A DNA stretch of 5,590 nt from CAJCIY01 sp036379355 (GCA_036379355.1 DASVGV010000154.1:1-5590); one strand, 5' to 3'; shown: positions 1 through 5,590, counted from the stretch's first letter. Program-made: numbers and translations. Notes: a model not told the origin generated them from the letters alone.

Positions 1-480
1 CCGCAGCACGTCCTCGTGCGCGTCCCGGTCGTGGATCATCAGCGGCTGCCCCGTCGCCTTCGCGATCGCGAGGTGCGCACGGAACGACTCCTCCTGCAGG
101 CGGTGGCCCGCCTCGGTCTCCGTACGGAAGTGGTCGAGGCCGGTCTCGCCGACGGCGCGTACCTCGGGCCGGGCCGCGAGCGCCTCGATCGCGCGCAGCG
201 CCTCGTCGGTCGCACGGCCGGCGCCGGCCTCGTTGGGGTGGATCGCGACGGCGGCCCACACGTCGGGCAACCGGGCGGCCAGGTCGGCCTGCCACTGGCT
301 CGTCTCGACGTCGACCCCGACCGAGACGACCGTACGAATGCCGACGGAGCGGGCGGCGGCGAGGGCGTCCTCGGGCGCCCCGTCCATGAGGTCGAGGTGG
401 CAGTGCGCATCCACGACGGGGACCGCGAGCGGCTCGGGCGGCGGGACGGGCCCGCCCTCCCGCTGCGGCTTGCGACTCAC
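1..480 (-). CDS. tatD: TatD-family metal-dependent hydrolase (DNase), C-terminus beyond window
   Basis: Seen: an open frame of 160 codons from a GTG at 480-478 to the left edge, where it is cut. It carries the HxH metal motif in VVDAHCHLD (His26, His28), an AIHPNEA segment (80-85; the family usually has GIHP), the GETGLD block (111-116, metal ligand Glu112) and QPLMIHDR (145-152, His150). Known: TatD proteins are cytoplasmic TIM-barrel hydrolases of about 260-300 residues with two-metal centres; characterised members have 3'-5' exonuclease or DNase activity. The remaining conserved His and the TDxP Asp would lie in the missing part. The start is a GTG with GGGG about 10 nt upstream; an in-frame GTG at 525-523 is possible but would add a non-conserved extension encoded by the repeat element. 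It follows metG on the same strand, a pairing common in actinobacteria. The physiological substrate is unknown. Confidence 0.94.
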   Translation of the reverse strand, partial: MSRKPQREGGPVPPPEPLAVPVVDAHCHLDLMDGAPEDALAAARSVGIRTVVSVGVDVETSQWQADLAARLPDVWAAVAIHPNEAGAGRATDEALRAIEALAARPEVRAVGETGLDHFRTETEAGHRLQEESFRAHLAIAKATGQPLMIHDRDAHEDVLR

Positions 481-510
481 GCCATCACCCCGGCAACCCC
501 CCGCCGTCCC

Positions 511-569
511 CGCGAGATGCGGCACAGCGACGCATCTCGCGCCGAGAGGCGCCCGTTTGCCGCATCTCG
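511..569. repeat. Compact palindromic element with overlapping inverted repeats between metG and tatD
   Basis: Seen: CGCGAGATGCG (511-521) pairs perfectly with CGCATCTCGCG (531-541), giving an 11-bp stem with a 9-nt loop. CGAGATGCGGCA (513-524) also pairs perfectly with TGCCGCATCTCG (558-569), giving a 12-bp stem around 33 nt. A small inner hairpin, GCGCC-gaga-GGCGC, spans 539-552. The 9-mer CGCATCTCG occurs twice, 30 bp apart (531-539 and 561-569). The two large stems share one arm, so only one can form at a time. No T-run follows on either strand, so it does not look like an ordinary intrinsic terminator. Inference: it may be a dispersed intergenic palindrome of the REP/BIME kind, or an RNA structure that stabilises the metG 3' end or tunes tatD expression. 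Confidence 0.8.
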
Positions 570-592
570 GCGGAACGGGACGGCGGTGCCGG

Positions 593-2383
593 TCATGCGT
601 CGCGCATCCGCGCCAGCTCCTCGTCGACCACAGCGTGGTCGAGCTTGGTGAACAGCGGCGTCGGCGGGTCGAGCGGCGTCCCGGGCACGATCGGCGTGCG
701 GCCCCACCGCGCCTCCCCCGACGCGTAGTCGCCCTGCAGGATCGGGTACGCCGGGCCGCCGTCGAGGTCGTCGACCTCGACCAGATCCGGCAGCGGTGAC
801 CACACGCCCGTACCGCCGAGCATCCGGTGCACCTCGTTGCTCGAGGACGGCAGCATCGGCGTCAGCAGGGTCGCCCCGTCGCGGACCAGCTGGAGCGCCA
901 CGTGCAGCACGGTGGCGTACCGCTCGGGGTCGGACTCGCGGATCTTCCACGGCGCCTGGTCGGAGAGGTACTTGTTCGCCTCGCCGACGACGCGCATCGC
1001 CTCGGTCGTCGCGGCCTTCACCCGCGAGCGATCGAGCAGCGAACCCACTGCGGCATAAGCACTCTCGCCGCTTGCGAGCAGCGTGCGATCCGCGTCCGTC
1101 AGCGCCCCCGCCGGCGGGATCGCGCCGAGGTTCTTCGCCGTCATGGACACCGTCCGGTTGACCAGGTTGCCCCAGCCGGCAACGAGCTCGGTGTTCGTAC
1201 GGGTGACGAACTGCTCCCACGTGAAGTCGGTGTCCGCGGTCTCCGGACCGTTGACCGCCAGGTAGTAGCGGAGCGCATCGGGCTGGTAGCGCGCGAGGAA
1301 GTCGCCGACGTAGATCACCACGTGCCGGCTGCTGGAGAACTTGCGCCCCTCCTGCGTGAGGTACTCGCTGGAGACGACCTCGCTCGGCAGGTCGAGGACG
1401 CCGAGGTCCCCGGCGATGCCGCCGTGCGCCCCGGATCCGTTGTAGCCCAGCAGGATCGACGGCCAGATCACGCTGTGGAACGTGACGTTGTCCTTGCCCA
1501 TGAAGTAGTACGACTCGGCGGACGGGTCGGTCCACCAGGCCTTCCACGCGTCGGGGTCGCCGGCGCGGCGCGCCCACTCGATCGACGCGGACAGGTAGCC
1601 GATGACGGCGTCGAACCAGACGTAGATGCGCTTGTCCTCGCGCCCCTCCCAGCCGGGCAGCGGGATCGGCACCCCCCAGTCCAGGTCGCGGGTGATCGCG
1701 CGCGGCTTGAGCTCGCCGATGTAGTTCCGGCTGAACGCCAGCACATTCGGCCGCCAGTCGGTGCGCGTCTGCAGCCACGACCCGAGCGCGTCGGCGAACG
1801 CGGGCAGGTCGAGGAAGAAGTGCTCGGACTCCACGAACGTGGGCGTCTCACCGTTGATCTTCGATCGCGGGTTGACGAGATCCTGCGGGTCGAGCTGGTT
1901 GCCGCAGTTGTCGCACTGGTCGCCGCGCGCCCCGTCGTACCCGCAGATCGGGCATGTCCCCTCGACGTAGCGGTCGGGCAGGGTGCGCCCGGTGCTGGGA
2001 CTGATCGCCGACAGCGCGGACCGGGCGGTGATGTAGCCGTTCGCGTGCAGCTGGCGGAACACGTCCTGCACGACCCGGTAGTGGTTGCCCGTCGTGGTCC
2101 GCGTGAACAGGTCGTACGAGAGGCCCAACGTACGCAGATCGCCTGCGATCACGCGGTTGTAGCGGTCGGCGAGCTCACGAGCGCTGACGCCTTCGGCGTC
2201 GGCCTGCACCTGGATGGGCGTGCCGTGCTCGTCCGTACCGCTGACCATGAGCACGTCGTGCCCGGCCATCCGCTGGTAGCGGCTGAAGATGTCCGACGGC
2301 ACCCCGAAGCCGGCGACGTGCCCGATGTGCCTGGGGCCGTTCGCGTACGGCCACGCGACCGCCGTGAGGATGTGCCGGGACAT
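593..2383 (-). CDS. metG: Methionyl-tRNA synthetase
   Basis: Charges tRNA-Met with methionine in the cytoplasm, serving both initiation and elongation. The 596-residue protein is complete. Seen: the class I HIGH motif is literal (residues 19-22, after YANGPR), followed by SGTDEHGTPI (48-57). The knuckle in the connective-peptide region has four cysteines, C144-x2-C147-x9-C157-x2-C160, as in zinc-binding MetRS. WFDAVIGYLSA (256-266) and GKDNVTFHSVIWP (296-308) are conserved active-site blocks. The KMSKS loop reads KFSSS (348-352), the form I expect in this MetRS subgroup. The rest is the helical anticodon-binding domain; there is no C-terminal tRNA-binding (EMAP/Trbp111-like) extension, which fits the length. 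The ATG start gives an N-terminus (MSRHILTAVAWPYANG) that leads directly into the Rossmann fold. tatD follows 112 bp downstream on the same strand, and the secreted lipase gene is divergent. Confidence 0.98.
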   Translation of the reverse strand: MSRHILTAVAWPYANGPRHIGHVAGFGVPSDIFSRYQRMAGHDVLMVSGTDEHGTPIQVQADAEGVSARELADRYNRVIAGDLRTLGLSYDLFTRTTTGNHYRVVQDVFRQLHANGYITARSALSAISPSTGRTLPDRYVEGTCPICGYDGARGDQCDNCGNQLDPQDLVNPRSKINGETPTFVESEHFFLDLPAFADALGSWLQTRTDWRPNVLAFSRNYIGELKPRAITRDLDWGVPIPLPGWEGREDKRIYVWFDAVIGYLSASIEWARRAGDPDAWKAWWTDPSAESYYFMGKDNVTFHSVIWPSILLGYNGSGAHGGIAGDLGVLDLPSEVVSSEYLTQEGRKFSSSRHVVIYVGDFLARYQPDALRYYLAVNGPETADTDFTWEQFVTRTNTELVAGWGNLVNRTVSMTAKNLGAIPPAGALTDADRTLLASGESAYAAVGSLLDRSRVKAATTEAMRVVGEANKYLSDQAPWKIRESDPERYATVLHVALQLVRDGATLLTPMLPSSSNEVHRMLGGTGVWSPLPDLVEVDDLDGGPAYPILQGDYASGEARWGRTPIVPGTPLDPPTPLFTKLDHAVVDEELARMRDA

Positions 2384-2389
2384 ACCCCG

Positions 2390-2395
2390 ACCCTA
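2390..2395 (-). promoter_or_regulatory. Putative -10 box of metG (TAGGGT), suggesting a leaderless transcript
   Basis: Read on the minus strand, TAGGGT fits the actinobacterial -10 pattern TAnnnT. It lies exactly 6 nt before the metG ATG (CGGGGT spacer), so transcription would be expected to begin at or beside the A of the start codon. Leaderless mRNAs with this geometry are common in actinobacteria. I see no convincing TTGACA-like -35 at 16-18 nt spacing. The G-rich spacer could alternatively be read as a weak Shine-Dalgarno, in which case the promoter would lie further upstream. Confidence 0.45.
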
Positions 2396-2481
2396 GTGAC
2401 CGGCGTCGCCCACATTCCGCCGCATGGAGCGGTCCCGACGGCAGTGGCGACCCGTGGCAGGCTGGCAGGTGCTGCCGTCCC

Positions 2482-2486
2482 GGGGG
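2482..2486 (+). promoter_or_regulatory. Ribosome-binding site of the lipase gene
   Basis: A GGGGG tract lies 5 nt before the ATG at 2492. It is the only purine-rich site just ahead of a codon that begins a proper signal peptide. This decides the start against the much longer open frame that continues upstream, antisense to metG. No clear -10/-35 pair for the plus strand could be found in 2396-2480. Confidence 0.5.
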
Positions 2487-2491
2487 TCACC

Positions 2492-4027
2492 ATGCGCCGT
2501 CTCGCCGTCCTGCTCGTCGCCGCCGTCACCGCGGCAACCACGGTGCTGGTCGGCGCCGCCCCGGCACACGCGGCCGGACCCACGCTCCCGTCCGCGGACC
2601 CCTTCTACCAGTATGCGAACACCGCGCAGGGCAAGGCCGGCGTGCCGCTCGCGAGCATCCCGCCCGGCACCGTGCTGGCCGAGCGCACCGTCGACCTCGG
2701 GCTCGGGACCCAGACGGCGCCCACCCCCACGGGGCTGCCGCTGCCCGCGACGCTGCCCACGACCGCCGAGCAGCTGCTCTACCGCACCGCCGACGAGCAG
2801 GGCCGGCCGTCGGTCACGGTGACGACGGTCATCGAGCCGGCCACCGGCGCGGTCGCGCCGAAGATCGTCGCGTACCTCAGCTTCTACGACGCGCTGTCGG
2901 GCAAGTGCGACCCGAGCTTCACCCTGCAGGGCGGCGACCCCGGGTCGGCCAACCAGACGCTGACCGAGGCCGAGCAGGCCCTCGTCGAGGCCTACGCGGC
3001 GGACGCGGTCGTCACGGTGCCCGACTTCGAGGGGGAGGGCCTGGACTGGACCGCCGGGTACGAGGCCGGCTACGACACCCTCGACGCGATCCGCGCGACC
3101 GAGTCGTACCTCGAGGCCCCGGCGTCGACGGACGTCGGGCTGACCGGGTACTCGGGCGGGTCGATCGCGGCCGACTGGGCGAGCGAGCTGGCACCGGCGT
3201 ACGCGCCGGAGCTCAACATCGTCGGCGTCGCGGAGGGCGGCATCCCGGTCGACTTCGCGCACAACCTCGTCTACATCAACGGCAGCCAGGACTGGTCCGG
3301 CGTCATCCCGGCCGTGCTCGAGGCACTGGGGCGGGCGTTCGGGCTCGACCTGCCGACGTACCTGTCGCCGCTCGGGATGCAGCTGACGGCCAAGGACCGC
3401 ACCGAGTGCATCGGCGAGTTCAGCGGCACCACGCCGGGGCTGACCATCGCGCAGCTGCTCAAGCCGCAGTACCAGGACATCCTGCATGTGGCCGCGTTCG
3501 ACGACATCATCAACAAGCTGATCATGGGGACCGCGCCGGGCCATCCGAAGGGCCCGCTGCTCATGGGCGTGGGAAACGACCCGAAGAACGCCCAGGGCCA
3601 GGGCGACGACGTCATGGTGACCGCCGACGTGGAGGCCCTGGCGCACGAGTACTGCAGCCAGGGCGTGCAGGTCGAGTACCACGAGTACCAGAACTCCAGC
3701 CACGAGCAGGCCGCGCTCCAGTTCGAGCCGGAGGCGATCGCGTTCCTGCAGCAGCGGTTCGCGGGGGTGCCGTTCACCACGAGCAGCTGCGCGTCGATCG
3801 GCCCGGGCAGCTCGCTCGCGCCACTCACCCCGTCGGCGGGGACGACACCTCCGTCCGCCGCGACGACGCGCCCGCCGGCCGGGGGGACCACGACGGCATC
3901 CGGTCGTACGGCGGGTGGCGACCTGGCCTTCACCGGCACCGATCCCGCCGTCGCCCTCGTCGCGCTCGCGCTCGTGGCCGGCGGGGCAACAGGGCTCGGC
4001 CTGCGCCGCCGTACCCGCCGGCGCTAG
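2492..4027 (+). CDS. Secreted LIP-family lipase with C-terminal LAxTG cell-wall sorting signal
   Basis: Predicted exported alpha/beta-hydrolase (secretory lipase, LIP/CalA-like) cleaving lipid or other ester substrates at the cell surface; 511 residues. Seen: a signal peptide (MRRLAVLL..., hydrophobic stretch, APAHA then A28, cleavage near 27/28); the mature start DPFYQYA with PPGTVLAER (57-65), characteristic of the LIP family; the nucleophile elbow GYSGG with Ser221; a probable acid in GQGDDVMV (Asp372 by position, Asp373 possible); and the base in NSSHEQAA (His404). Four cysteines (139, 306, 388, 433) could form two disulphides outside the cell. Residues 446-476 are a Thr/Pro/Ser/Gly/Ala-rich linker. 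The end is LAFTG (478-482), a hydrophobic segment (about 486-504) and RRRTRRR, the layout of a class E sortase substrate. The usual Pro after the acid motif (VVP) is replaced here by Val. It heads a three-gene plus-strand run. The family call is strong; the true substrate is unknown. Confidence 0.9.
   Translation: MRRLAVLLVAAVTAATTVLVGAAPAHAAGPTLPSADPFYQYANTAQGKAGVPLASIPPGTVLAERTVDLGLGTQTAPTPTGLPLPATLPTTAEQLLYRTADEQGRPSVTVTTVIEPATGAVAPKIVAYLSFYDALSGKCDPSFTLQGGDPGSANQTLTEAEQALVEAYAADAVVTVPDFEGEGLDWTAGYEAGYDTLDAIRATESYLEAPASTDVGLTGYSGGSIAADWASELAPAYAPELNIVGVAEGGIPVDFAHNLVYINGSQDWSGVIPAVLEALGRAFGLDLPTYLSPLGMQLTAKDRTECIGEFSGTTPGLTIAQLLKPQYQDILHVAAFDDIINKLIMGTAPGHPKGPLLMGVGNDPKNAQGQGDDVMVTADVEALAHEYCSQGVQVEYHEYQNSSHEQAALQFEPEAIAFLQQRFAGVPFTTSSCASIGPGSSLAPLTPSAGTTPPSAATTRPPAGGTTTASGRTAGGDLAFTGTDPAVALVALALVAGGATGLGLRRRTRRR
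3923..4024 (+). other. Cell-wall sorting signal (LAFTG, transmembrane segment, basic tail)
   Basis: Encodes lipase residues 478-511: LAFTG, a spacer TDPA, about 19 hydrophobic residues rich in Ala/Val/Leu/Gly, then seven residues of which six are Arg. Class E sortases of high-GC actinobacteria prefer LAxTG over the LPxTG of class A. Cleavage would be expected between Thr481 and Gly482, with transfer to the peptidoglycan precursor. No sortase gene lies in the window, so the enzyme must be encoded elsewhere. Confidence 0.82.
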
Positions 4028-4039
4028 AGACGCGAGCCG

Positions 4040-4435
4040 ATGTCGAGGTTGCGGGCAGTTTCCGGCGACCCGCCTGCCCGGATCCTCGACAACCCGGGCA
4101 CGGTCGTCGTGCACGGCCGCGATCCGGCCGCGCTCGCCGCGTTCTGGTCGGCGGCTGCCGGCTACGTGGCCGCGGCAGACGGCGGGCCTCAGGTCCTGGT
4201 CGACCCGGCCGGCACCGGACCCGACCTGCGCGTCGAGACCGGGACCCCGGCGGCCGGACCCCGGCTGGCGCTGGAGGTGACCGGCAGCGGGCCGTTCATC
4301 CGCGGGCAGGCGCTGGTCGAGGCCGAGACCGCCCGCCTCGTCGCCCTCGGCGCCTGCGTGGTGGGCCGCGCCGACGGTGACGGGTACGGCGTCGTGCTCG
4401 CCGACCCCGCCGGCAACGAGTTCCGCGTCGGCTGA
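4040..4435 (+). CDS. Glyoxalase-like VOC superfamily protein
   Basis: Small (131 aa) probably cytoplasmic protein of the vicinal-oxygen-chelate fold, closest in pattern to the single-domain Glyoxalase_6-like proteins of actinobacteria. Seen: VVVHGRDPAALAAFWSAAAGY (positions 22-42), matching the first beta strand and the DPxxLAxFW helix; VLVDPAGTGPDLRVE (52-66); ARLVALGACVV (98-108), matching the RLxALGA block; and the closing VVLADPAGNEFRV (118-130), with a potential metal ligand Glu127. Where relatives usually have RLHLDL this protein has RLALEV (75-80), so the central His is Ala77 and metal binding or catalysis is doubtful. His25 may offer another ligand. The ATG is 12 nt after the lipase stop with only a weak GAGA upstream, so translation is probably coupled. 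Substrate unknown; it could be a binding or resistance-type VOC protein rather than an enzyme. Confidence 0.83.
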   Translation: MSRLRAVSGDPPARILDNPGTVVVHGRDPAALAAFWSAAAGYVAAADGGPQVLVDPAGTGPDLRVETGTPAAGPRLALEVTGSGPFIRGQALVEAETARLVALGACVVGRADGDGYGVVLADPAGNEFRVG

Positions 4436-4449
4436 AGCAGACTGGCGCG

Positions 4450-5109
4450 GTGCGCAGCGAGCCGGCGGCCGGTGGGGGGCGGCGGGTGGCGGTCCCGCCC
4501 GAACGGCTCGAGCGGTGGCTCGCCGGATTCGTCGCGCGGCACGGACCGGCCGAGGTCACCGCGTCGGGCACCGCCGTCACCCTCGCCGGCCCGGACGGCG
4601 CCACGGCGTGGTGCGAGGTCCCCTTCCCGCCGCTGCTGCCCGGCGAGCGGGACCCGTACGGCGGGCTGGTGGCGCACGCCCTGGCCGACCGGCGCGTCGG
4701 CGTGCTGCTGGTACGGCTCGGCGGCCACGCCGCCGGTGTGTTCGACGGCCCCCGGCTCGTCGCGTCAAAGGTGGGCTCGCGGCTCGTCCACGGCCGCAGC
4801 GCGGCCGGCGGCCAGTCCCAGCAACGGTTCGCCCGCCGCCGCGAGGGTCAGGCGCGGGTGGCGCTCGCGGCGGCCGTCGAGGACGCCGTCCGCGTCCTGG
4901 TGCCGGCCGCGGCCGGCCTCGACGCGGTCGTCCTCGGCGGCGACCGCCACGCGCTCGACCTCGTCCTCGCCGACCGCCGGCTCGCGCCACTGCTCCCCCT
5001 CGCCACCGGCCCGGTGCTGGACGTCCCCGAGCCGCGGCTGCGCGTCCTGCAGCAGGCGCCCGAGCAGTTCCGGGCGGTACGCATCACCGTCGGCGACCCG
5101 CCGCCGTGA
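4450..5109 (+). CDS. acVLRF1-family peptidyl-tRNA hydrolase (Vms1-like release factor homologue)
   Basis: Predicted cytoplasmic eRF1-fold protein that would release nascent chains from peptidyl-tRNA; 219 residues. Seen: VPPERLERWLAGFVARHG (15-32) at the start of the domain; WCEVPFPPL (54-62); VGVLLVRLGGHAAGVFDG (83-100); then the diagnostic loop GSRLVHGRSAAGGQSQQRFA (109-128), with GGQ at 120-122 followed by an Arg run (RRR, 129-131). A helix rich in Ala/Val and VVLGGDRHALD follow, as in eRF1-like middle domains. Known: eukaryotic Vms1 acts in ribosome quality control through a related Gln-containing loop, and the actinobacterial branch is named acVLRF1. The GTG start at 4450 lies 14 nt after the VOC stop with no good Shine-Dalgarno. 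An in-frame GTG at 4486 (codon 13) has a G-rich tract just upstream and is a real alternative. Activity here is inferred, not shown. Confidence 0.87.
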   Translation: MRSEPAAGGGRRVAVPPERLERWLAGFVARHGPAEVTASGTAVTLAGPDGATAWCEVPFPPLLPGERDPYGGLVAHALADRRVGVLLVRLGGHAAGVFDGPRLVASKVGSRLVHGRSAAGGQSQQRFARRREGQARVALAAAVEDAVRVLVPAAAGLDAVVLGGDRHALDLVLADRRLAPLLPLATGPVLDVPEPRLRVLQQAPEQFRAVRITVGDPPP

Positions 5110-5110
5110 G

Positions 5111-5590
5111 TCAGCGCGTCGCCGCGGCGTAGACGACCTTGCGCGGCAGCCCGGTCTCGGCCGCCACGGCGTCCACCGCGTCCCGCCGCGTCGAACCGCC
5201 CGCCACCAACGTGTCCACCAGCCCGCGCAGCTCGGCCGGGTCCGCCGTGACAGCGGGCGGCGCAGCGCCCGCCACGACGAGGGTGATCTCGCCCCGCAGC
5301 TCCCGTTCGGCCGCCGTCCGCGCCAGCGCGTCGAGCGGCCCGCGCAGCACCTCCTCGTACGTCTTGGTCAGCTCGCGGCACAGCACCGCCTCGCGGCCCC
5401 CGCCGAACGCCTCGGCCAGGTCGGCGAGGGTGGCCGCGATCCGGTGCGGCGCCTCGAGGAACACCAGCGTGCGCGGCTCGCCGGCCAGGGCGGCGAGCGC
5501 GCGGCGCCGCTCGCCGGGCTTGCGCGGCGGGAAGCCCTCGAACGCGAACCGCTCGCTCGGCAGGCCGCTCACGGCGAGCGCCGCCGTCAC
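5111..5590 (-). CDS. rsmI: 16S rRNA (cytidine(1402)-2'-O)-methyltransferase RsmI, N-terminus beyond window
   Basis: SAM-dependent tetrapyrrole-methylase-fold enzyme that 2'-O-methylates C1402 of 16S rRNA in the decoding centre, complementing the N4-methylation by RsmH. Seen (numbering from the right edge): AVSGLPSERFAFEGFPPRK (6-24), FLEAPHR (44-50), LCRELTKTYEEVLRGPL (70-86) and RGEITLVVAG (99-108), all RsmI signature blocks. A C-terminal helical tail follows (GGSTRRDAVDAVAAETGL...), as usual in the family. The visible 159 codons are the C-terminal part of a protein normally near 280 residues, so roughly 110-130 residues including the SAM-binding start are missing. The codon at the edge is GTG but should be an internal Val (PGPSAVTAAL is the usual context). 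It is convergent with the acVLRF1 gene, with one base between their stop codons. Confidence 0.95.
   Translation of the reverse strand: MTAALAVSGLPSERFAFEGFPPRKPGERRRALAALAGEPRTLVFLEAPHRIAATLADLAEAFGGGREAVLCRELTKTYEEVLRGPLDALARTAAERELRGEITLVVAGAAPPAVTADPAELRGLVDTLVAGGSTRRDAVDAVAAETGLPRKVVYAAATR

Noticed and set aside
511..569. Intrinsic terminator after metG.
   Set aside because: Strong stems are present, but no T-run follows on the minus strand (the sequence continues GGGACGGCGGGGGG), so a classical terminator is not supported. It is annotated as a palindromic repeat instead.
477..1778. 433-aa minus-strand open frame overlapping metG and reaching into the tatD gap.
   Set aside because: It is a shifted-frame shadow of metG with low-complexity Arg/Ala/Gly composition. 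The metG frame carries all synthetase motifs.
827..2491. The lipase reading frame stays open for 555 codons upstream, antisense to metG, suggesting a giant 1066-aa fusion protein.
   Set aside because: The upstream part is Arg/Val/Gly-rich translation of the metG antisense strand with no recognisable domain. A proper signal peptide and ribosome-binding site occur at 2492. Long open antisense frames are expected at this GC content.
2384..2491. T-box or other riboswitch upstream of metG.
   Set aside because: Only 108 bp separate metG from the divergent lipase gene, no T-box or SAM-box-like consensus is visible, and the likely -10 lies 6 nt from the ATG.
2393..4114. 573-aa and 222-aa minus-strand open frames opposite the lipase gene.
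   Set aside because: They are antisense shadows of a gene with a clear signal peptide, catalytic residues and sorting signal, and show no domain of their own.
2905..4380. 491-aa plus-strand open frame spanning the lipase and VOC genes.
   Set aside because: An off-frame translation rich in Arg/Gly/Ala with no motif; it contradicts two well-supported reading frames.
4377..5132. 251-aa plus-strand and 177-aa minus-strand open frames over the acVLRF1 gene.
   Set aside because: Their composition is Arg/Pro/Gly/Ala repeats typical of the wrong frame in GC-rich DNA. The 4450 frame contains the conserved GGQ loop.

Overview
The window looks like chromosomal DNA from a high-GC actinomycete. All six genes use strongly GC-biased codons, two of them have GTG starts, and the gene families are ones known from that group: the metG/tatD pair, rsmI, an actinobacterial VLRF1 and a class-E-type sortase signal. 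I cannot fix the family or genus from the sequence. Nothing indicates a phage, plasmid, IS element, CRISPR array or RNA gene.

Layout: (a) 1-2383, minus strand: metG (methionyl-tRNA synthetase, complete) followed by the first 160 codons of a TatD-family metal-dependent hydrolase, which runs off the left edge. They are separated by 112 bp holding a compact element with overlapping inverted repeats (511-569). (b) 2384-2491: short divergent intergenic region. A TAGGGT -10-like box lies 6 nt before the metG ATG and suggests a leaderless transcript. (c) 2492-5109, plus strand: three closely spaced genes (gaps of 12 and 14 nt): a secreted LIP-family lipase ending in a LAxTG wall-sorting signal, a small glyoxalase-fold (VOC) protein, and an acVLRF1-type peptidyl-tRNA hydrolase. 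(d) 5111-5590, minus strand: the C-terminal 159 codons of rsmI, whose N-terminus lies beyond the right edge. It converges on the acVLRF1 gene with one base between the two stop codons.

Three of the six genes serve translation: Met-tRNA charging, 16S rRNA 2'-O-methylation, and nascent-chain release from peptidyl-tRNA. The lipase/VOC pair sits between rsmI and metG. The most noteworthy items are the predicted wall-anchored lipase, the stand-alone eRF1-fold release-factor homologue with its GGQ loop next to rsmI, and the palindromic element between metG and tatD, whose two possible stems are mutually exclusive. I did not find a clearly new multi-gene system; most of the window is well-explained housekeeping sequence. 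No intergenic gap exceeds about 110 bp.
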